From an uncultured Eubacteriales bacterium (GTDB lineage: Bacteria; Bacillota; Clostridia; Oscillospirales; CAG-272): a stretch of 64,000 bases of DNA. Positions 1-7,888 of the stretch are shown one piece after another. The DNA is taken from the NCBI GenBank assembly GCA_934503195.1, contig CAKSVM010000006.1, positions 3,365 through 67,364 on the forward strand. The letters run 5' to 3'. Both the position numbers and the translations under genes were made by a program. The notes beneath the pieces were generated by a model that saw only the letters and a list, made by a program, of their open reading frames with translations, did no database searches and was not told where the DNA came from. The stretch's first letter is position 1. Each line of letters begins with the position of its first letter.

Positions 1-265
1 TGATTATTCCTCTGAAAGCGTTTGGCATATTGCCCGATTTCGCGAGTTCCATGCCTTTGACAAGTCCCCTGACTTCATAAAGCTGTCCCATCTTCCCAGT
101 CGTCGCGGTATTCGTGACAAAATTCATAAGTCCCGGCATAGCGGCTGAAAGACGCGCCAACACATCCTTATCAGTGATTTCAATTTTTCTCTCCGGTGGT
201 ATATTGTCTTCTGTATGTTCGATTATTTCGATATCAATACTATCGCCGCTTTTGATTTGTTCCAT
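1..265 (-). CDS. Hypothetical protein, 3' end outside window
   Basis: An open frame runs from an ATG at 265 leftwards off the window edge with no stop in 88 codons. An AAAGGA ribosome site lies 8 nt before the ATG and a consensus promoter lies upstream at 323-351. The visible part is hydrophilic and begins MEQIKSGDSIDIEIIE, followed by an acidic stretch and a helix-prone segment (residues 40-88). There is no signal peptide, membrane segment or motif that I recognise, so no function is assigned. It is transcribed away from the lipoprotein gene's terminator, as an independent unit. Confidence 0.6.
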   Translation of the reverse strand, partial: MEQIKSGDSIDIEIIEHTEDNIPPERKIEITDKDVLARLSAAMPGLMNFVTNTATTGKMGQLYEVRGLVKGMELAKSGNMPNAFRGII

Positions 266-322
266 ATTTTTATCCTTTCAAAATATATTATCAGACAAAT
301 AATCATCTTGCCCAACAACACG

Positions 323-351
323 ATTATAACACACTTTTCCGTAATTGTCAA
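323..351 (-). promoter_or_regulatory. Sigma-A promoter for the partial gene at the window start
   Basis: The minus strand reads TTGACA (346-351), a 17-bp spacer, then TATAAT (323-328). Both hexamers are perfect consensus. The leader to the ATG at 265 is about 50 nt. Confidence 0.85.
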
Positions 352-363
352 TATATCTGCCGC

Positions 364-390
364 AAAAAACGACGGTCTCCCGTCGTTTTT
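364..390 (-). terminator. Intrinsic terminator after the lipoprotein gene
   Basis: CGACGG (370-375) and CCGTCG (380-385) pair around a TCTC loop, with A and T runs on both flanks. It lies 17 nt past the stop codon at 407 and would end minus-strand transcription. The flanking runs also make it usable on the plus strand. Confidence 0.85.
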
Positions 391-406
391 CGCCAATTGT
401 CTTTCC

Positions 407-1567
407 TCACTCACTGATCCCGCATTTGCCCGTGCGCGTGTCAATTATAATAAACCTGTCGGAAACATTGTAATCAAACCCGCTCGCGTAATATTCCTCT
501 GCGACGTCATCCATAAACGAAAGCGCGATATATCCGCCGCGAAATCCCGCGAACGTCCCGCCGCTGACACTCAGGTCATACCCTATCTCGCAGAAAAGCT
601 CGGTTTTCACGCCATCCGAGCGGTAAACCTTCCCGCCGAACAGATCGTAATACGTCTCGCTGTTCTTCACGAATCCGCGCGGCTCTGGTTCGACCGACAC
701 AAAGAATATTCCGTCGTCCGTGACGATGTAATCAGCGACATTTTCGGAGATTATCGTCTTCCCGCCGCCCGAAAGCTCAACCCGGCAGAGACGGTTCACG
801 TTCATCCACTCAAGCCGCTCAAGCTGATCCGAACACTCCGAAAACGCCTTTTCGCTGACCCTTTCGGTGAAATACGCGAATCCGTCATGGTACACGCCGT
901 TCATAAGGCACGGCTCGTCGATCTCAATCGCCCGCTTATTCTTCCCCGCAAGGTCGGTCGTGAAATACTCATATCCGTCCTCGCCCGGCAAATACCAGTA
1001 AACCCTGCCGTCCGCGATCGTCCAGACAGCCGGAACCAGACTCGTGTCGACATTCTCCTCCGCCGCAAACTCGCCGAGCGGCAGCGAGATCACCTTACGG
1101 TTCTTTATGTCGGCGCGGAAGACGCGAAAAACGCTTTTCCCGGACTCATCCCTCTCGGCGGCACTGAAAAACACATATCTGTCACAGCTTCCAAGCAGAA
1201 TAATCGCGTCGTCCATCCGGTCGAGCCGCGCCGCCTCGCCGCTTGTCATGTCATACGCGATAAGCTCGATCGCACCCGACTGTTCGCCCGTGTTCCGGTC
1301 AACCGAAAGATTTCCTCTGACAAAGACGAACTGATTTCCGCACACGATATAATCCTCACAGCCGTAAAGCGTGCAGTCCACGCCGTGATCACAAAGCGGA
1401 TCGACGCAGACCGCCGTTCGCTTTCCGGTCGAAAGCATCGTCTTCATCGGAATTCCGTCGGCTGTCAGACTGAAAACGCAGAGATCCGAAACAGTCGTCC
1501 CCTTTTCGTCCGCACAGCCAGTGAAAATGAGCGCGGACAGCGTCAGAATCATAAGCAGTTTTTTCAT
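407..1567 (-). CDS. Secreted lipoprotein, beta-propeller-like
   Basis: 386 residues. The start at 1567 was chosen over an upstream in-frame ATG because AAGGAG lies 8 nt before it and a lipoprotein signal follows at once: MKKLLMILTLSALIFTGC, with Cys18 as the lipidation site. The mature part has recurring strand patterns of the type 'VFFSAAERDESGKSVFRVF', each starting a blade-like unit, and a Cys-rich motif (VDPLCDHGVDC) shortly after the N-terminus. I know that motif from other clostridial surface lipoproteins of unknown role. The protein should sit on the outer face of the membrane. The three other lipoproteins in this window share the general propeller look. No ligand can be inferred. Confidence 0.75.
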   Translation of the reverse strand: MKKLLMILTLSALIFTGCADEKGTTVSDLCVFSLTADGIPMKTMLSTGKRTAVCVDPLCDHGVDCTLYGCEDYIVCGNQFVFVRGNLSVDRNTGEQSGAIELIAYDMTSGEAARLDRMDDAIILLGSCDRYVFFSAAERDESGKSVFRVFRADIKNRKVISLPLGEFAAEENVDTSLVPAVWTIADGRVYWYLPGEDGYEYFTTDLAGKNKRAIEIDEPCLMNGVYHDGFAYFTERVSEKAFSECSDQLERLEWMNVNRLCRVELSGGGKTIISENVADYIVTDDGIFFVSVEPEPRGFVKNSETYYDLFGGKVYRSDGVKTELFCEIGYDLSVSGGTFAGFRGGYIALSFMDDVAEEYYASGFDYNVSDRFIIIDTRTGKCGISE

Positions 1568-1627
1568 TTTCTCATCTCCTTCACCTATAAAGACACTGAA
1601 ACGGCGCGAAATCTGCCGCTGAAAGCG

Positions 1628-1654
1628 AAAAACGGCGGAAAATTCTCCACCGTT
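1628..1654 (-). terminator. Probable terminator after the winged-helix gene
   Basis: AACGGCGG (1631-1638) pairs with CCACCGTT (647-654 of the same line, i.e. 1647-1654) with one G-U wobble. On the minus strand it is followed by TTTTTCG. It lies directly after the stop at 1657. Confidence 0.6.
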
Positions 1655-1656
1655 CT

Positions 1657-2712
1657 TCACTGTTCATCAAAGCTTAACGCCACATCGTCCTTCCAGAGCC
1701 TTCCGGCCGTCTCGGTGACAAGCTCCTTCTCACGACGCGTAAGTGTCCTGAATGGTGTGACCAAAAGCTTTCCGCCCTTCTTTTTCCATTTGCCGACCAC
1801 CTCGCCGCCGATCATCAGCGCGGGCATCACGATTCCGGCGAGGTTGAAAATCGCTCTCAAATCTTCCCCGCGCAAAAACAAACTTTCCTTCTTCTCGTGA
1901 GCCAGCAGAAGCTGGTCAAATCCCGCGAGGAACAGACATTCCGGAATTTCCTTGTCATATGACTGACCGTTTTCGATATAATAATACGTCTTGCCTTCGC
2001 ATTCTACCGCCGTGACAGGCAGCTCTGAGAGCCATTCTTTTACCTGCGCGGCGGTCGCGTGGAAGTAATACATCGCGTCGTGTATCGTCGACGGTCCCAT
2101 GTTTGTGAAATACCGCCGGGCGATTTCAAGGTTCGCCTCCCGCTCGGGGATCGGCATGAATGGGGGCGAGAGACAGAACGCCTTCTTTTCCTGAACGACA
2201 TAGTTCATGAAGCCGCGCTCGCAGAGCTCACGGATTCCGCCGCCCCACTGTTCGAACATACAGCCCTCCTCGGTCGCGGTCATGCCGTTCTGTCTGCAAA
2301 CTATCTTGAGTTCCTCTCTCGTAAGCTCTGATTCTCTGAGTGCCGCTAAAATCACCTCCGTGAGATATGCCTGCCTCTCGGGCGAGAGCACCCACTTGTC
2401 GCGCTGATTCCAGTATGTGTATCCGCGCCAGTTCTTGCTCAGGTAATCCTTTCCGTTGTTGCAGTGAATGAACAGTGGTAGATCATCCTGTGCGAACACG
2501 TGGACTGTTCCGCGGACAGTCCAGTTCTTCACAATTCCTTCCCGGATCGTTTTCTCGTCAAAGTCCTTGCACCGTATTCTCAGCGAATGCAGAGCGTTTG
2601 ACATGAACTGTGCCTGAACTCCGCATAGATCATGGAGCACCGTCAGCTTGTCCGCCGGGGTCAGCAGGTGCTGGTTTGCCATCTGGCGGACTTTTATCTC
2701 TTCAATTGTCAT
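1657..2712 (-). CDS. Winged-helix DNA-binding protein, AlkZ/YcaQ-like (HTH_42)
   Basis: 351 residues, matching the HTH_42 family in length and pattern. The N-terminal part has the helix with GVQAQ and SLRIR (about residues 30-47). In AlkZ/YcaQ DNA glycosylases this segment carries the catalytic Q-x-Q motif, here Q-A-Q. The motif VRGTVHVFAQDDL follows, and the C-terminus has the family's GFDQLLLAH segment and a beta-rich end. Family members unhook alkylated or cross-linked purines, though many gut homologues are untested. The start at 2712 has GGGAGGTGA upstream. The gene lies just past the asnS terminator and has no promoter of its own that I can see, so read-through may drive it. Confidence 0.75.
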   Translation of the reverse strand: MTIEEIKVRQMANQHLLTPADKLTVLHDLCGVQAQFMSNALHSLRIRCKDFDEKTIREGIVKNWTVRGTVHVFAQDDLPLFIHCNNGKDYLSKNWRGYTYWNQRDKWVLSPERQAYLTEVILAALRESELTREELKIVCRQNGMTATEEGCMFEQWGGGIRELCERGFMNYVVQEKKAFCLSPPFMPIPEREANLEIARRYFTNMGPSTIHDAMYYFHATAAQVKEWLSELPVTAVECEGKTYYYIENGQSYDKEIPECLFLAGFDQLLLAHEKKESLFLRGEDLRAIFNLAGIVMPALMIGGEVVGKWKKKGGKLLVTPFRTLTRREKELVTETAGRLWKDDVALSFDEQ

Positions 2713-2734
2713 CGTAAACTCACCTCCCGCGGTT

Positions 2735-2772
2735 AAAAAAGGCGGTATCCGACCGCGGATATCGCCTTTTTT
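2735..2772 (-). terminator. asnS intrinsic terminator
   Basis: GGCGGTATCCG (2741-2751) and CGGATATCGCC (2756-2766) form an 11-bp stem with one wobble and an ACCG loop, flanked by A6 and T6. It begins 10 nt past the asnS stop. Confidence 0.9.
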
Positions 2773-2781
2773 GCTGTTTTA

Positions 2782-4176
2782 TCAGAACTCTGCGTTGCCG
2801 ACCGTTCTCGGGAAGGGCAGGACATCGCGGATGTTCGAAACCCCGGTGATGTACATGATGATGCGCTCGAAGCCGAGACCGTAGCCCGCGTGCTTCGTTC
2901 CGCCGTACTTGCGGAGGTTGAGATACCACCAGTAATCCTCCTCGGAGAGCTTGAGCTCCTTCATGCGCTCACGGAGAACGTCAAGACGCTCCTCACGCTG
3001 TGAGCCGCCGATGATCTCGCCGACACCCGGAACGAGAAGATCCATCGCCGCGACGGTCTTTCCGTCGTCGTTGAGGCGCATATAGAAGGCCTTGATCTCC
3101 TTCGGATAGTTGATGAGGAAGACCGGCTTCTTGTATACCTGCTCGGTGAGGTAGCGCTCGTGCTCGGTCTGGAGGTCGACGCCCCAGTAAACCGGATACG
3201 AGAACTGCTGTCCGGACTTTAAGAGAATGTCAATAGCGTCGGTGTAATCAACCTTGACGTAATCGGCGTCGCGGAGCGCGGTCAAACGGTCAAGGAGAGT
3301 CTTGTCCACAAACTTGTTGAAGAACTCGATCTCCTGCTTGCAGTTTTCGAGAACGTGGTTTATGATGAACTTGATCATATCCCACGCGAGCTGCATATCG
3401 TCATTGAGGTCGGCGAACGCGATCTCAGGCTCAATCATCCAGAACTCGGCGGCGTGACGCGCGGTGTTCGAGTTTTCGGCACGGAAGGTCGGACCGAAGG
3501 TATAGACATTTCCGAAGGCCATCGCGAAGGTCTCGGCCTCAAGCTGTCCGGAAACGGTGAGGTTGGTTGACTTGCCGAAGAAATCCTTCGAGAAATCGAC
3601 CTTGCCGTCCTCGTTTTTCGGGAGATTGTCAAGATCAAGCGTGGTGATGCGGAACATCTCGCCCGCGCCCTCGCAGTCGGAGCCGGTCACGATCGGAGTG
3701 TGGACATAGACAAAGCCTCTCTGATGGAAGAAGCTGTGGATCGCGTACGCGACCTCGGAGCGGACTCTGAACACCGCCGAGAAGAGATTCGTTCTAGGGC
3801 GGAGATATGCCTGCTCGCGGAGAAACTCGACGCTGTGACGCTTCGGCTGGAGCGGGTAATCGGGAGTCGAGGTTCCCTCGACCTTTATCTCGGTCGCCTT
3901 CAGTTCAAAGGGCTGCTTCGCGCCGGGAGTGAGCGTGAGAACTCCGGTGACGACCAGAGCCGCGCCGACGTTCTGAGAGGCGATCTCGTCGTAATTATCT
4001 ATCTTGTCGCGCTCGAAAACGACCTGAATATTCGAGTGGCAGGAGCCGTCGTTGAGGTCGATGAAGCCGAAGGCCTTTGAGTCGCGGAGATTTCTGACCC
4101 AGCCGCCAAGCGTGACAGTCTTGCCGCCAAAGGTTTCGCTGTCGTCGTAAATATGCTTTACAAGTTCTCTTTCCAT
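2782..4176 (-). CDS. asnS: Asparaginyl-tRNA synthetase
   Basis: 464 residues, the usual length. It charges tRNA-Asn with asparagine in the cytoplasm. The N-terminal OB-fold anticodon-binding domain (about residues 15-110) includes VTLGGWVRNLRDSKAFGFI. The class II catalytic core follows. Motif 2 is FRAENSNTARHAAEFWMIEPE and motif 3 is GLGFERIIMYITG, close to the C-terminus, with the AsnS-type ending VSNIRDVLPFPRT. The ATG at 4176 is preceded by GGGGAAG. A consensus promoter at 4210-4238 gives a leader of only about 27 nt, so no T-box can fit in front of it. The gene is monocistronic by its terminator. Confidence 0.97.
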   Translation of the reverse strand: MERELVKHIYDDSETFGGKTVTLGGWVRNLRDSKAFGFIDLNDGSCHSNIQVVFERDKIDNYDEIASQNVGAALVVTGVLTLTPGAKQPFELKATEIKVEGTSTPDYPLQPKRHSVEFLREQAYLRPRTNLFSAVFRVRSEVAYAIHSFFHQRGFVYVHTPIVTGSDCEGAGEMFRITTLDLDNLPKNEDGKVDFSKDFFGKSTNLTVSGQLEAETFAMAFGNVYTFGPTFRAENSNTARHAAEFWMIEPEIAFADLNDDMQLAWDMIKFIINHVLENCKQEIEFFNKFVDKTLLDRLTALRDADYVKVDYTDAIDILLKSGQQFSYPVYWGVDLQTEHERYLTEQVYKKPVFLINYPKEIKAFYMRLNDDGKTVAAMDLLVPGVGEIIGGSQREERLDVLRERMKELKLSEEDYWWYLNLRKYGGTKHAGYGLGFERIIMYITGVSNIRDVLPFPRTVGNAEF

Positions 4177-4209
4177 AGTATCTTCCCCTGAAAAAATATT
4201 TGATATTAT

Positions 4210-4238
4210 AGTATATCACACAAATCGCGGTTTGTCAA
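4210..4238 (-). promoter_or_regulatory. asnS promoter
   Basis: TTGACA (4233-4238) and TATACT (4210-4215) on the minus strand, with a 17-bp spacer. Confidence 0.85.
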
Positions 4239-4294
4239 GCCCATATCCGATTTTTCCGCAGGAATCCGGAAATTTACATTACGAAAGCTGTGTT

Positions 4295-4314
4295 AATTGT
4301 CATATATCACAATT
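4295..4314. promoter_or_regulatory. Operator-like inverted repeat upstream of glnA
   Basis: AATTGT and ACAATT are perfect 6-bp arms separated by CATATATC. The repeat lies about 125 bp upstream of the glnA -35 and about 60 bp from the asnS -35. The form fits a dimeric repressor or activator site. The regulator is unknown, and chance occurrence in an AT-rich patch is possible. Confidence 0.35.
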
Positions 4315-4436
4315 GACAGCAATCGTGGAGTCTTATTCTGGGCATCGCAGACTCCGTCCGCGGAACATGGAACCTTCTCTGCCTCTGCGTAAAGGAATTC
4401 AGCGAGGAAAATTAACAATATTATCGAATCTGCCGA

Positions 4437-4465
4437 TTGACAGAGAGTTTCCGACGTGATATAAT
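4437..4465 (+). promoter_or_regulatory. glnA promoter
   Basis: TTGACA (4437-4442) and TATAAT (4460-4465), with a 17-bp spacer. The start would be near 4472, leaving about 28 nt of leader before the ATG at 4500. Confidence 0.9.
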
Positions 4466-4499
4466 ATTATTGAATCCACATTAAGGAGATTACGGTAAT

Positions 4500-5702
4500 A
4501 TGAAATATACCGCCGACGAAATCTTCGACTTCATCGAGCAGGAAGACGTGAAGTTCATAAGACTCGCCTTCTGCGACCCCAAGGGAAGACAGAAAAACGT
4601 ATCAATAATGCCCTCGGAATTAAAACGCGCTTTCGAGGACGGAATTTCCTTCGACGCCTCGGCGATTCACGGTTTCGCGGGCGAGGAGCGGAGCGATCTC
4701 ATGCTCTTCCCCGTCCCCTCGACGCTGAACGTCCTTTCGTGGCGTCCGTCGCACGGCAAGGTCGTGCGGATGTTCTGCGACATCCGCTATCCTGACGGAA
4801 GCCCCTTTGAGTGCGACAGCAGATATATCCTGAAAAACGCTATCGACGCGGCCAAGAAAAAGGGAATCTCGGTCAGCTTCGGCTCGGAATTCGAGTTCTA
4901 CCTCTTCAAGACCGACGAGGACGGATACCCGAACATGATCCCCTTCGACCGCGGCGGATACATGGACGTCGCGCCCGAGGACAAGGGAGAGAATATCCGG
5001 CGCGAGATCTGCTTAACTCTCATCGATATGGGAATCCGCCCCGAGTCCTCTCACCATGAGGAGGGACCCGGACAGAACGAGATCGACTTCAGATTCAGCG
5101 ACGCGATGACCGCCGCCGACAACGCCGTCAACTTCGTGACCGTTGTCAAGGCCGCCGCGATGCACAACGGACTCTACGCCGATTTTTCGCCGAAGCCGCT
5201 TGAGGGCGAGAGTGGAAACGGTATGCACGTCAACATTTCGCTGAAATCGACCGACGGCATTGACCACACGCCCGAATTCATGGCCGGAATCATGGCGCAC
5301 ATCCGCGAGATGACGGCCTTCTTCAACAACCGTCCCGAATCTTATCTCAGACTCGGCGAGATGAAGGCTCCGAAATATGTCACGTGGTCGCCCGAAAACC
5401 GCTCGCAGCTCATAAGAATCCCCGCCGCGAAGGGCGAATATCAGCGCGTCGAGCTTCGCTCGCCCGACCCCTGCGCAAACCCCTACATTGCCTACGCGAT
5501 GCTGATTTACGCCGGACTTGACGGAATTGAGAAGAAGCTGAAATGTCCCGATCCGGTCAACCTCAATCTCTACACGGCCGACAGCTCGGTGACCGACAAG
5601 CTCGAAAAGCTACCGTCGTCGCTCGACGAGGCGATGGAACTCGCGGGAACCAGTGAGTTCATAAAGTCGATCCTCCCCGAAAAACTCATAAAGTCGCTCT
5701 GA
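4500..5702 (+). CDS. glnA: Glutamine synthetase type I, short form
   Basis: 400 residues, shorter than the usual 440-470 of bacterial GSI. It joins ammonia to glutamate using ATP. The beta-grasp N-domain is followed by the catalytic domain: FGSEFEFYLF (first metal-binding Glu pair), GESGNGMHVNISL, SPENRSQLIRIPA (ATP/glutamate site) and VELRSPDPCANPYIAYAM. The family's GMHxHxSL reads GMHVNISL here, so the second His is Asn. The adenylylation Tyr region near the C-terminus is trimmed. AAGGAG lies just before the ATG. The ANTAR regulator starts 14 nt downstream, a pairing common in Clostridia and suggesting nitrogen-responsive control. Confidence 0.93.
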   Translation: MKYTADEIFDFIEQEDVKFIRLAFCDPKGRQKNVSIMPSELKRAFEDGISFDASAIHGFAGEERSDLMLFPVPSTLNVLSWRPSHGKVVRMFCDIRYPDGSPFECDSRYILKNAIDAAKKKGISVSFGSEFEFYLFKTDEDGYPNMIPFDRGGYMDVAPEDKGENIRREICLTLIDMGIRPESSHHEEGPGQNEIDFRFSDAMTAADNAVNFVTVVKAAAMHNGLYADFSPKPLEGESGNGMHVNISLKSTDGIDHTPEFMAGIMAHIREMTAFFNNRPESYLRLGEMKAPKYVTWSPENRSQLIRIPAAKGEYQRVELRSPDPCANPYIAYAMLIYAGLDGIEKKLKCPDPVNLNLYTADSSVTDKLEKLPSSLDEAMELAGTSEFIKSILPEKLIKSL

Positions 5703-5716
5703 AACGGTAAGAATCT

Positions 5717-6301
5717 ATGACGCCAACAAGACAAAAGCACCGTGTCCTGATCGTCAGCGCGACCGATAAATTTTTCGATTTTGTGAAAGAAACTCTCCCG
5801 AACGACGAGTTTGAGCTTGAAGAGCCGCTGCATTCGGCCGGAGAGGCGAAGAGATTCTTAATATCGGCGCAGTCGGATATCCTGATAATCAACGCGCCGC
5901 TCCCCGATGATTTCGGCATCGAGCTTTCGACCGAGCTTGCCGACAGCACAATGGGAATCATGCTCTGCGTCAAGGGCGATATCTATGACCAGACGGCCTA
6001 TAAAGTCGAGGACAGCGGAGTCCTGACGCTCGGAAAGCCGCTGTCGCGCCAGAGCTTCTACGCCGCGGTCAAGCTTCTCGCCGCGCTCAGTTCAAGACTC
6101 TCGCGCATGGAGATGAAGAACCGTTCGCTCCGTGAAAAGATGGAGGATATCCGTATGGTCAACCGCGCGAAGTGGCTTCTCATCGAGAATCTCAACATGA
6201 CCGAGAAGGACGCGCATCATTATATCGAAAAGCAGGCGATGGACACGAGATTCACCAGACGCGAGGTCGCCGAGAATATCGTCCGCACATACGATAAATA
6301 G
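5717..6301 (+). CDS. ANTAR-domain regulator with a pseudo-receiver
   Basis: 194 residues. The N-terminal 120 look like a response-regulator receiver that has lost its active site. The usual Asp pair after the first strand is replaced (VLIVSATDKFF), and the phosphoacceptor position is Asn59 (DILIINAPLP). The Lys before a Pro (GKPLS) remains. A coiled-coil linker (about 125-145) leads into the ANTAR domain (about 140-190: MEDIRMVNRAKWLLIENLNM). ANTAR proteins bind paired RNA hairpins and prevent termination in nitrogen and other operons. The gene is cotranscribed with glnA. Activation by phosphorylation is unlikely, so ligand or protein binding (for example glutamine synthetase itself) is a plausible input. 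Confidence 0.88.
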   Translation: MTPTRQKHRVLIVSATDKFFDFVKETLPNDEFELEEPLHSAGEAKRFLISAQSDILIINAPLPDDFGIELSTELADSTMGIMLCVKGDIYDQTAYKVEDSGVLTLGKPLSRQSFYAAVKLLAALSSRLSRMEMKNRSLREKMEDIRMVNRAKWLLIENLNMTEKDAHHYIEKQAMDTRFTRREVAENIVRTYDK

Positions 6302-6341
6302 GACAATGACGTCCCGGAACGAAAGGGGAATCCTCCTCTCT

Positions 6342-6362
6342 CGCGCCGGGGCGCGCTTTTTT
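6342..6362 (+). terminator. Terminator after the glnA-ANTAR unit
   Basis: CGCGC (6342-6346) pairs with GCGCG (6351-6355) across CGGG, followed by CTTTTTT. It ends the glnA operon about 40 nt past the stop. Confidence 0.8.
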
Positions 6363-6388
6363 GGCGGAAAATTTTTGAAGAAAAATCA

Positions 6389-6408
6389 CGTCCCCAAAAA
6401 TCGGGACG
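6389..6408 (+). other. Small hairpin in the purF leader
   Basis: CGTCCC (6389-6394) and GGGACG (6403-6408) pair around an 8-nt loop, just before the purF ribosome site. No T run follows. It does not resemble a known purine riboswitch. It may only modulate translation. Confidence 0.35.
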
Positions 6409-6429
6409 CTTTGAAAGGCAGGAAAATTT

Positions 6430-7851
6430 ATGTTCGGTAATATCCATGAGGAATGCGGAGTCTTCGGAATCTACTCCGCGAAGGATCAGAATGTCGCGGC
6501 AACCGTTTACTACGGACTCTATTCGCTCCAGCACCGCGGTCAGGAAAGCTGCGGAATCGTCGTCGACCGCGACGGAGTCTTCACGTCGCACAAGGATATC
6601 GGCCTTGTGAACGAGGTGTTCGATCACGAAACACTCGCGAAGCTCGGCGAGGGCAACATCGCCGTCGGCCACGTCCGCTACGGAACGACCGGAGGAGGCA
6701 GCCGCGCGAACTGTCAGCCGATCGAGGTTCATCACATCAAGGGCAACATGGCGGTCGCGCACAACGGAAATCTCACAAACGCCGCCGAGCTTCGCGCCGA
6801 GCTTGAACTCAAAGGCTCAATATTCCACACGACGAGCGACACCGAGATCATCGCCTACACCGTCACGCGCGAGAGACTGACCCATCCGTCGATCGAGGAG
6901 GCGATCAGCGCGGCTATGGACGAGCTTGAAGGCTCGTATTCGCTCATCATCATGTCGCCGATGAAGCTGATCGCGCTTCGCGACAAGCGCGGAATGCGCC
7001 CCTTGTGCTACGGAATACGTCCGGACGGAAGCTATATAGTCGCGTCCGAGAGCTGCGCGCTTTCGGCGGTCGGGGCTATCTTTGTCCGCGATATCGAGCC
7101 GGGCGAGATCGTCGTCTTCGGAACCGAGGGCGTGAAGTCGATCAAGGATCACTGCAAGAAAGCTACGCCCGCGCTCTGCCTTTTCGAGTACATCTATTTC
7201 GCGCGCTCGGACTCGGTGATCGACGGCGTTTCGGTTCAGGAAGCGCACTTAAAAGCCGGAGAATATCTCGCCGCCGAGCATCCGGTTGACGCGGACATCG
7301 TGATCGGCGTCCCCGACTCGGGAATCGACGCCGCGCTGGGATACTCAAGAGCGTCGGGAATTCCCTATGGAATCGGATTCGTCAAGAACAAATACATCGG
7401 CCGCACCTTCATCTCGCCCGGGCAGTCCGAGCGCGAGGACAAGGTCCGCATCAAATTGAGTCCGATTGAAAGCGCGATAAAGGGAAAAAGAGTCGTCCTT
7501 GTCGATGACTCGATCGTCAGAGGAACGACCTCGGGACACATCGTGAAGCTCGTACGTGAGGCGGGAGCGACCGAAGTCCACGTCCGGATCTCTTCCCCAC
7601 CCTTCGTAAGCCCGTGCTACTACGGCACCGATATCGACTCCTGCGACAATCTGATCGCCTGCCACCACACGAACGAGGAGATCGCGCGGATAATCGGCGC
7701 AGACTCGCTCGGTTATCTGAGCCTTGACCACGCCTGCCATTTAGCCGGAAACGCACCGCACTGCGCCGCCTGCTTCGGCGGAGGTTATCCGACGAAAATT
7801 CCCGAGGAAGGCGCGAAGAACCGCTTCGAGAACCCCATAAAGAAGAAATAA
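6430..7851 (+). CDS. purF: Amidophosphoribosyltransferase
   Basis: 473 residues. It makes phosphoribosylamine from PRPP and glutamine, the first committed step of purine synthesis. The eight residues MFGNIHEE precede the N-terminal nucleophile Cys9 (CGVFGIY), so a short propeptide is removed, as in the Bacillus-type enzyme. The glutaminase domain carries QHRGQESCGI and HNGNLTNA. The PRPP loop is VVLVDDSIVRGTTSG. Cysteines at ALCLFEYIYF, SPCYYG and HCAACFGG fit the four ligands of the structural 4Fe-4S cluster. The gene stands alone: no other pur gene is nearby and no consensus promoter was found in the 128 bp upstream. Confidence 0.97.
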   Translation: MFGNIHEECGVFGIYSAKDQNVAATVYYGLYSLQHRGQESCGIVVDRDGVFTSHKDIGLVNEVFDHETLAKLGEGNIAVGHVRYGTTGGGSRANCQPIEVHHIKGNMAVAHNGNLTNAAELRAELELKGSIFHTTSDTEIIAYTVTRERLTHPSIEEAISAAMDELEGSYSLIIMSPMKLIALRDKRGMRPLCYGIRPDGSYIVASESCALSAVGAIFVRDIEPGEIVVFGTEGVKSIKDHCKKATPALCLFEYIYFARSDSVIDGVSVQEAHLKAGEYLAAEHPVDADIVIGVPDSGIDAALGYSRASGIPYGIGFVKNKYIGRTFISPGQSEREDKVRIKLSPIESAIKGKRVVLVDDSIVRGTTSGHIVKLVREAGATEVHVRISSPPFVSPCYYGTDIDSCDNLIACHHTNEEIARIIGADSLGYLSLDHACHLAGNAPHCAACFGGGYPTKIPEEGAKNRFENPIKKK

Positions 7852-7856
7852 CAAAT

Positions 7857-7884
7857 CACCGTCAGCGAAAAAACGCTGACGGTG
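7857..7884. terminator. Bidirectional terminator between purF and GNAT
   Basis: CACCGTCAGCG (7857-7867) and CGCTGACGGTG (7874-7884) form a perfect 11-bp stem with an A6 loop. T-rich tails lie on both sides. It serves the convergent purF and acetyltransferase genes. Confidence 0.88.
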
Positions 7885-7888
7885 TCGT

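Larger units (their letters stand above)
4177..4499. other. Intergenic region between asnS and glnA
   Basis: This 323-bp stretch has no gene. It holds the divergent promoters of asnS (4210-4238) and glnA (4437-4465). Between them are an inverted repeat AATTGT-N8-ACAATT (4295-4314), a looser repeat GGAGTC-N17-GACTCC (4327-4355), and a stray TTGACA (4313-4318) without a -10. The 120 bp before the glnA promoter show nothing that I recognise. Confidence 0.7.

Noticed and set aside
215..1900. Long open frame on the plus strand opposite the lipoprotein and winged-helix genes
   Set aside because: It is antisense to two recognisable genes, crosses their boundary, has no ribosome site and reads as Arg/Ala-rich low-information protein. 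High GC and codon bias keep such shadow frames open.
4177..4209. T-box leader for asnS
   Set aside because: The leader is about 27 nt, so no T-box can be present.
4466..4499. ANTAR target hairpins or a riboswitch before glnA
   Set aside because: The leader from the consensus promoter is about 28 nt, too short for either.
6302..6429. Purine or PRPP riboswitch before purF
   Set aside because: Only a small 6-bp hairpin and the glnA terminator are seen. None of the conserved junction sequences of these riboswitches are visible.
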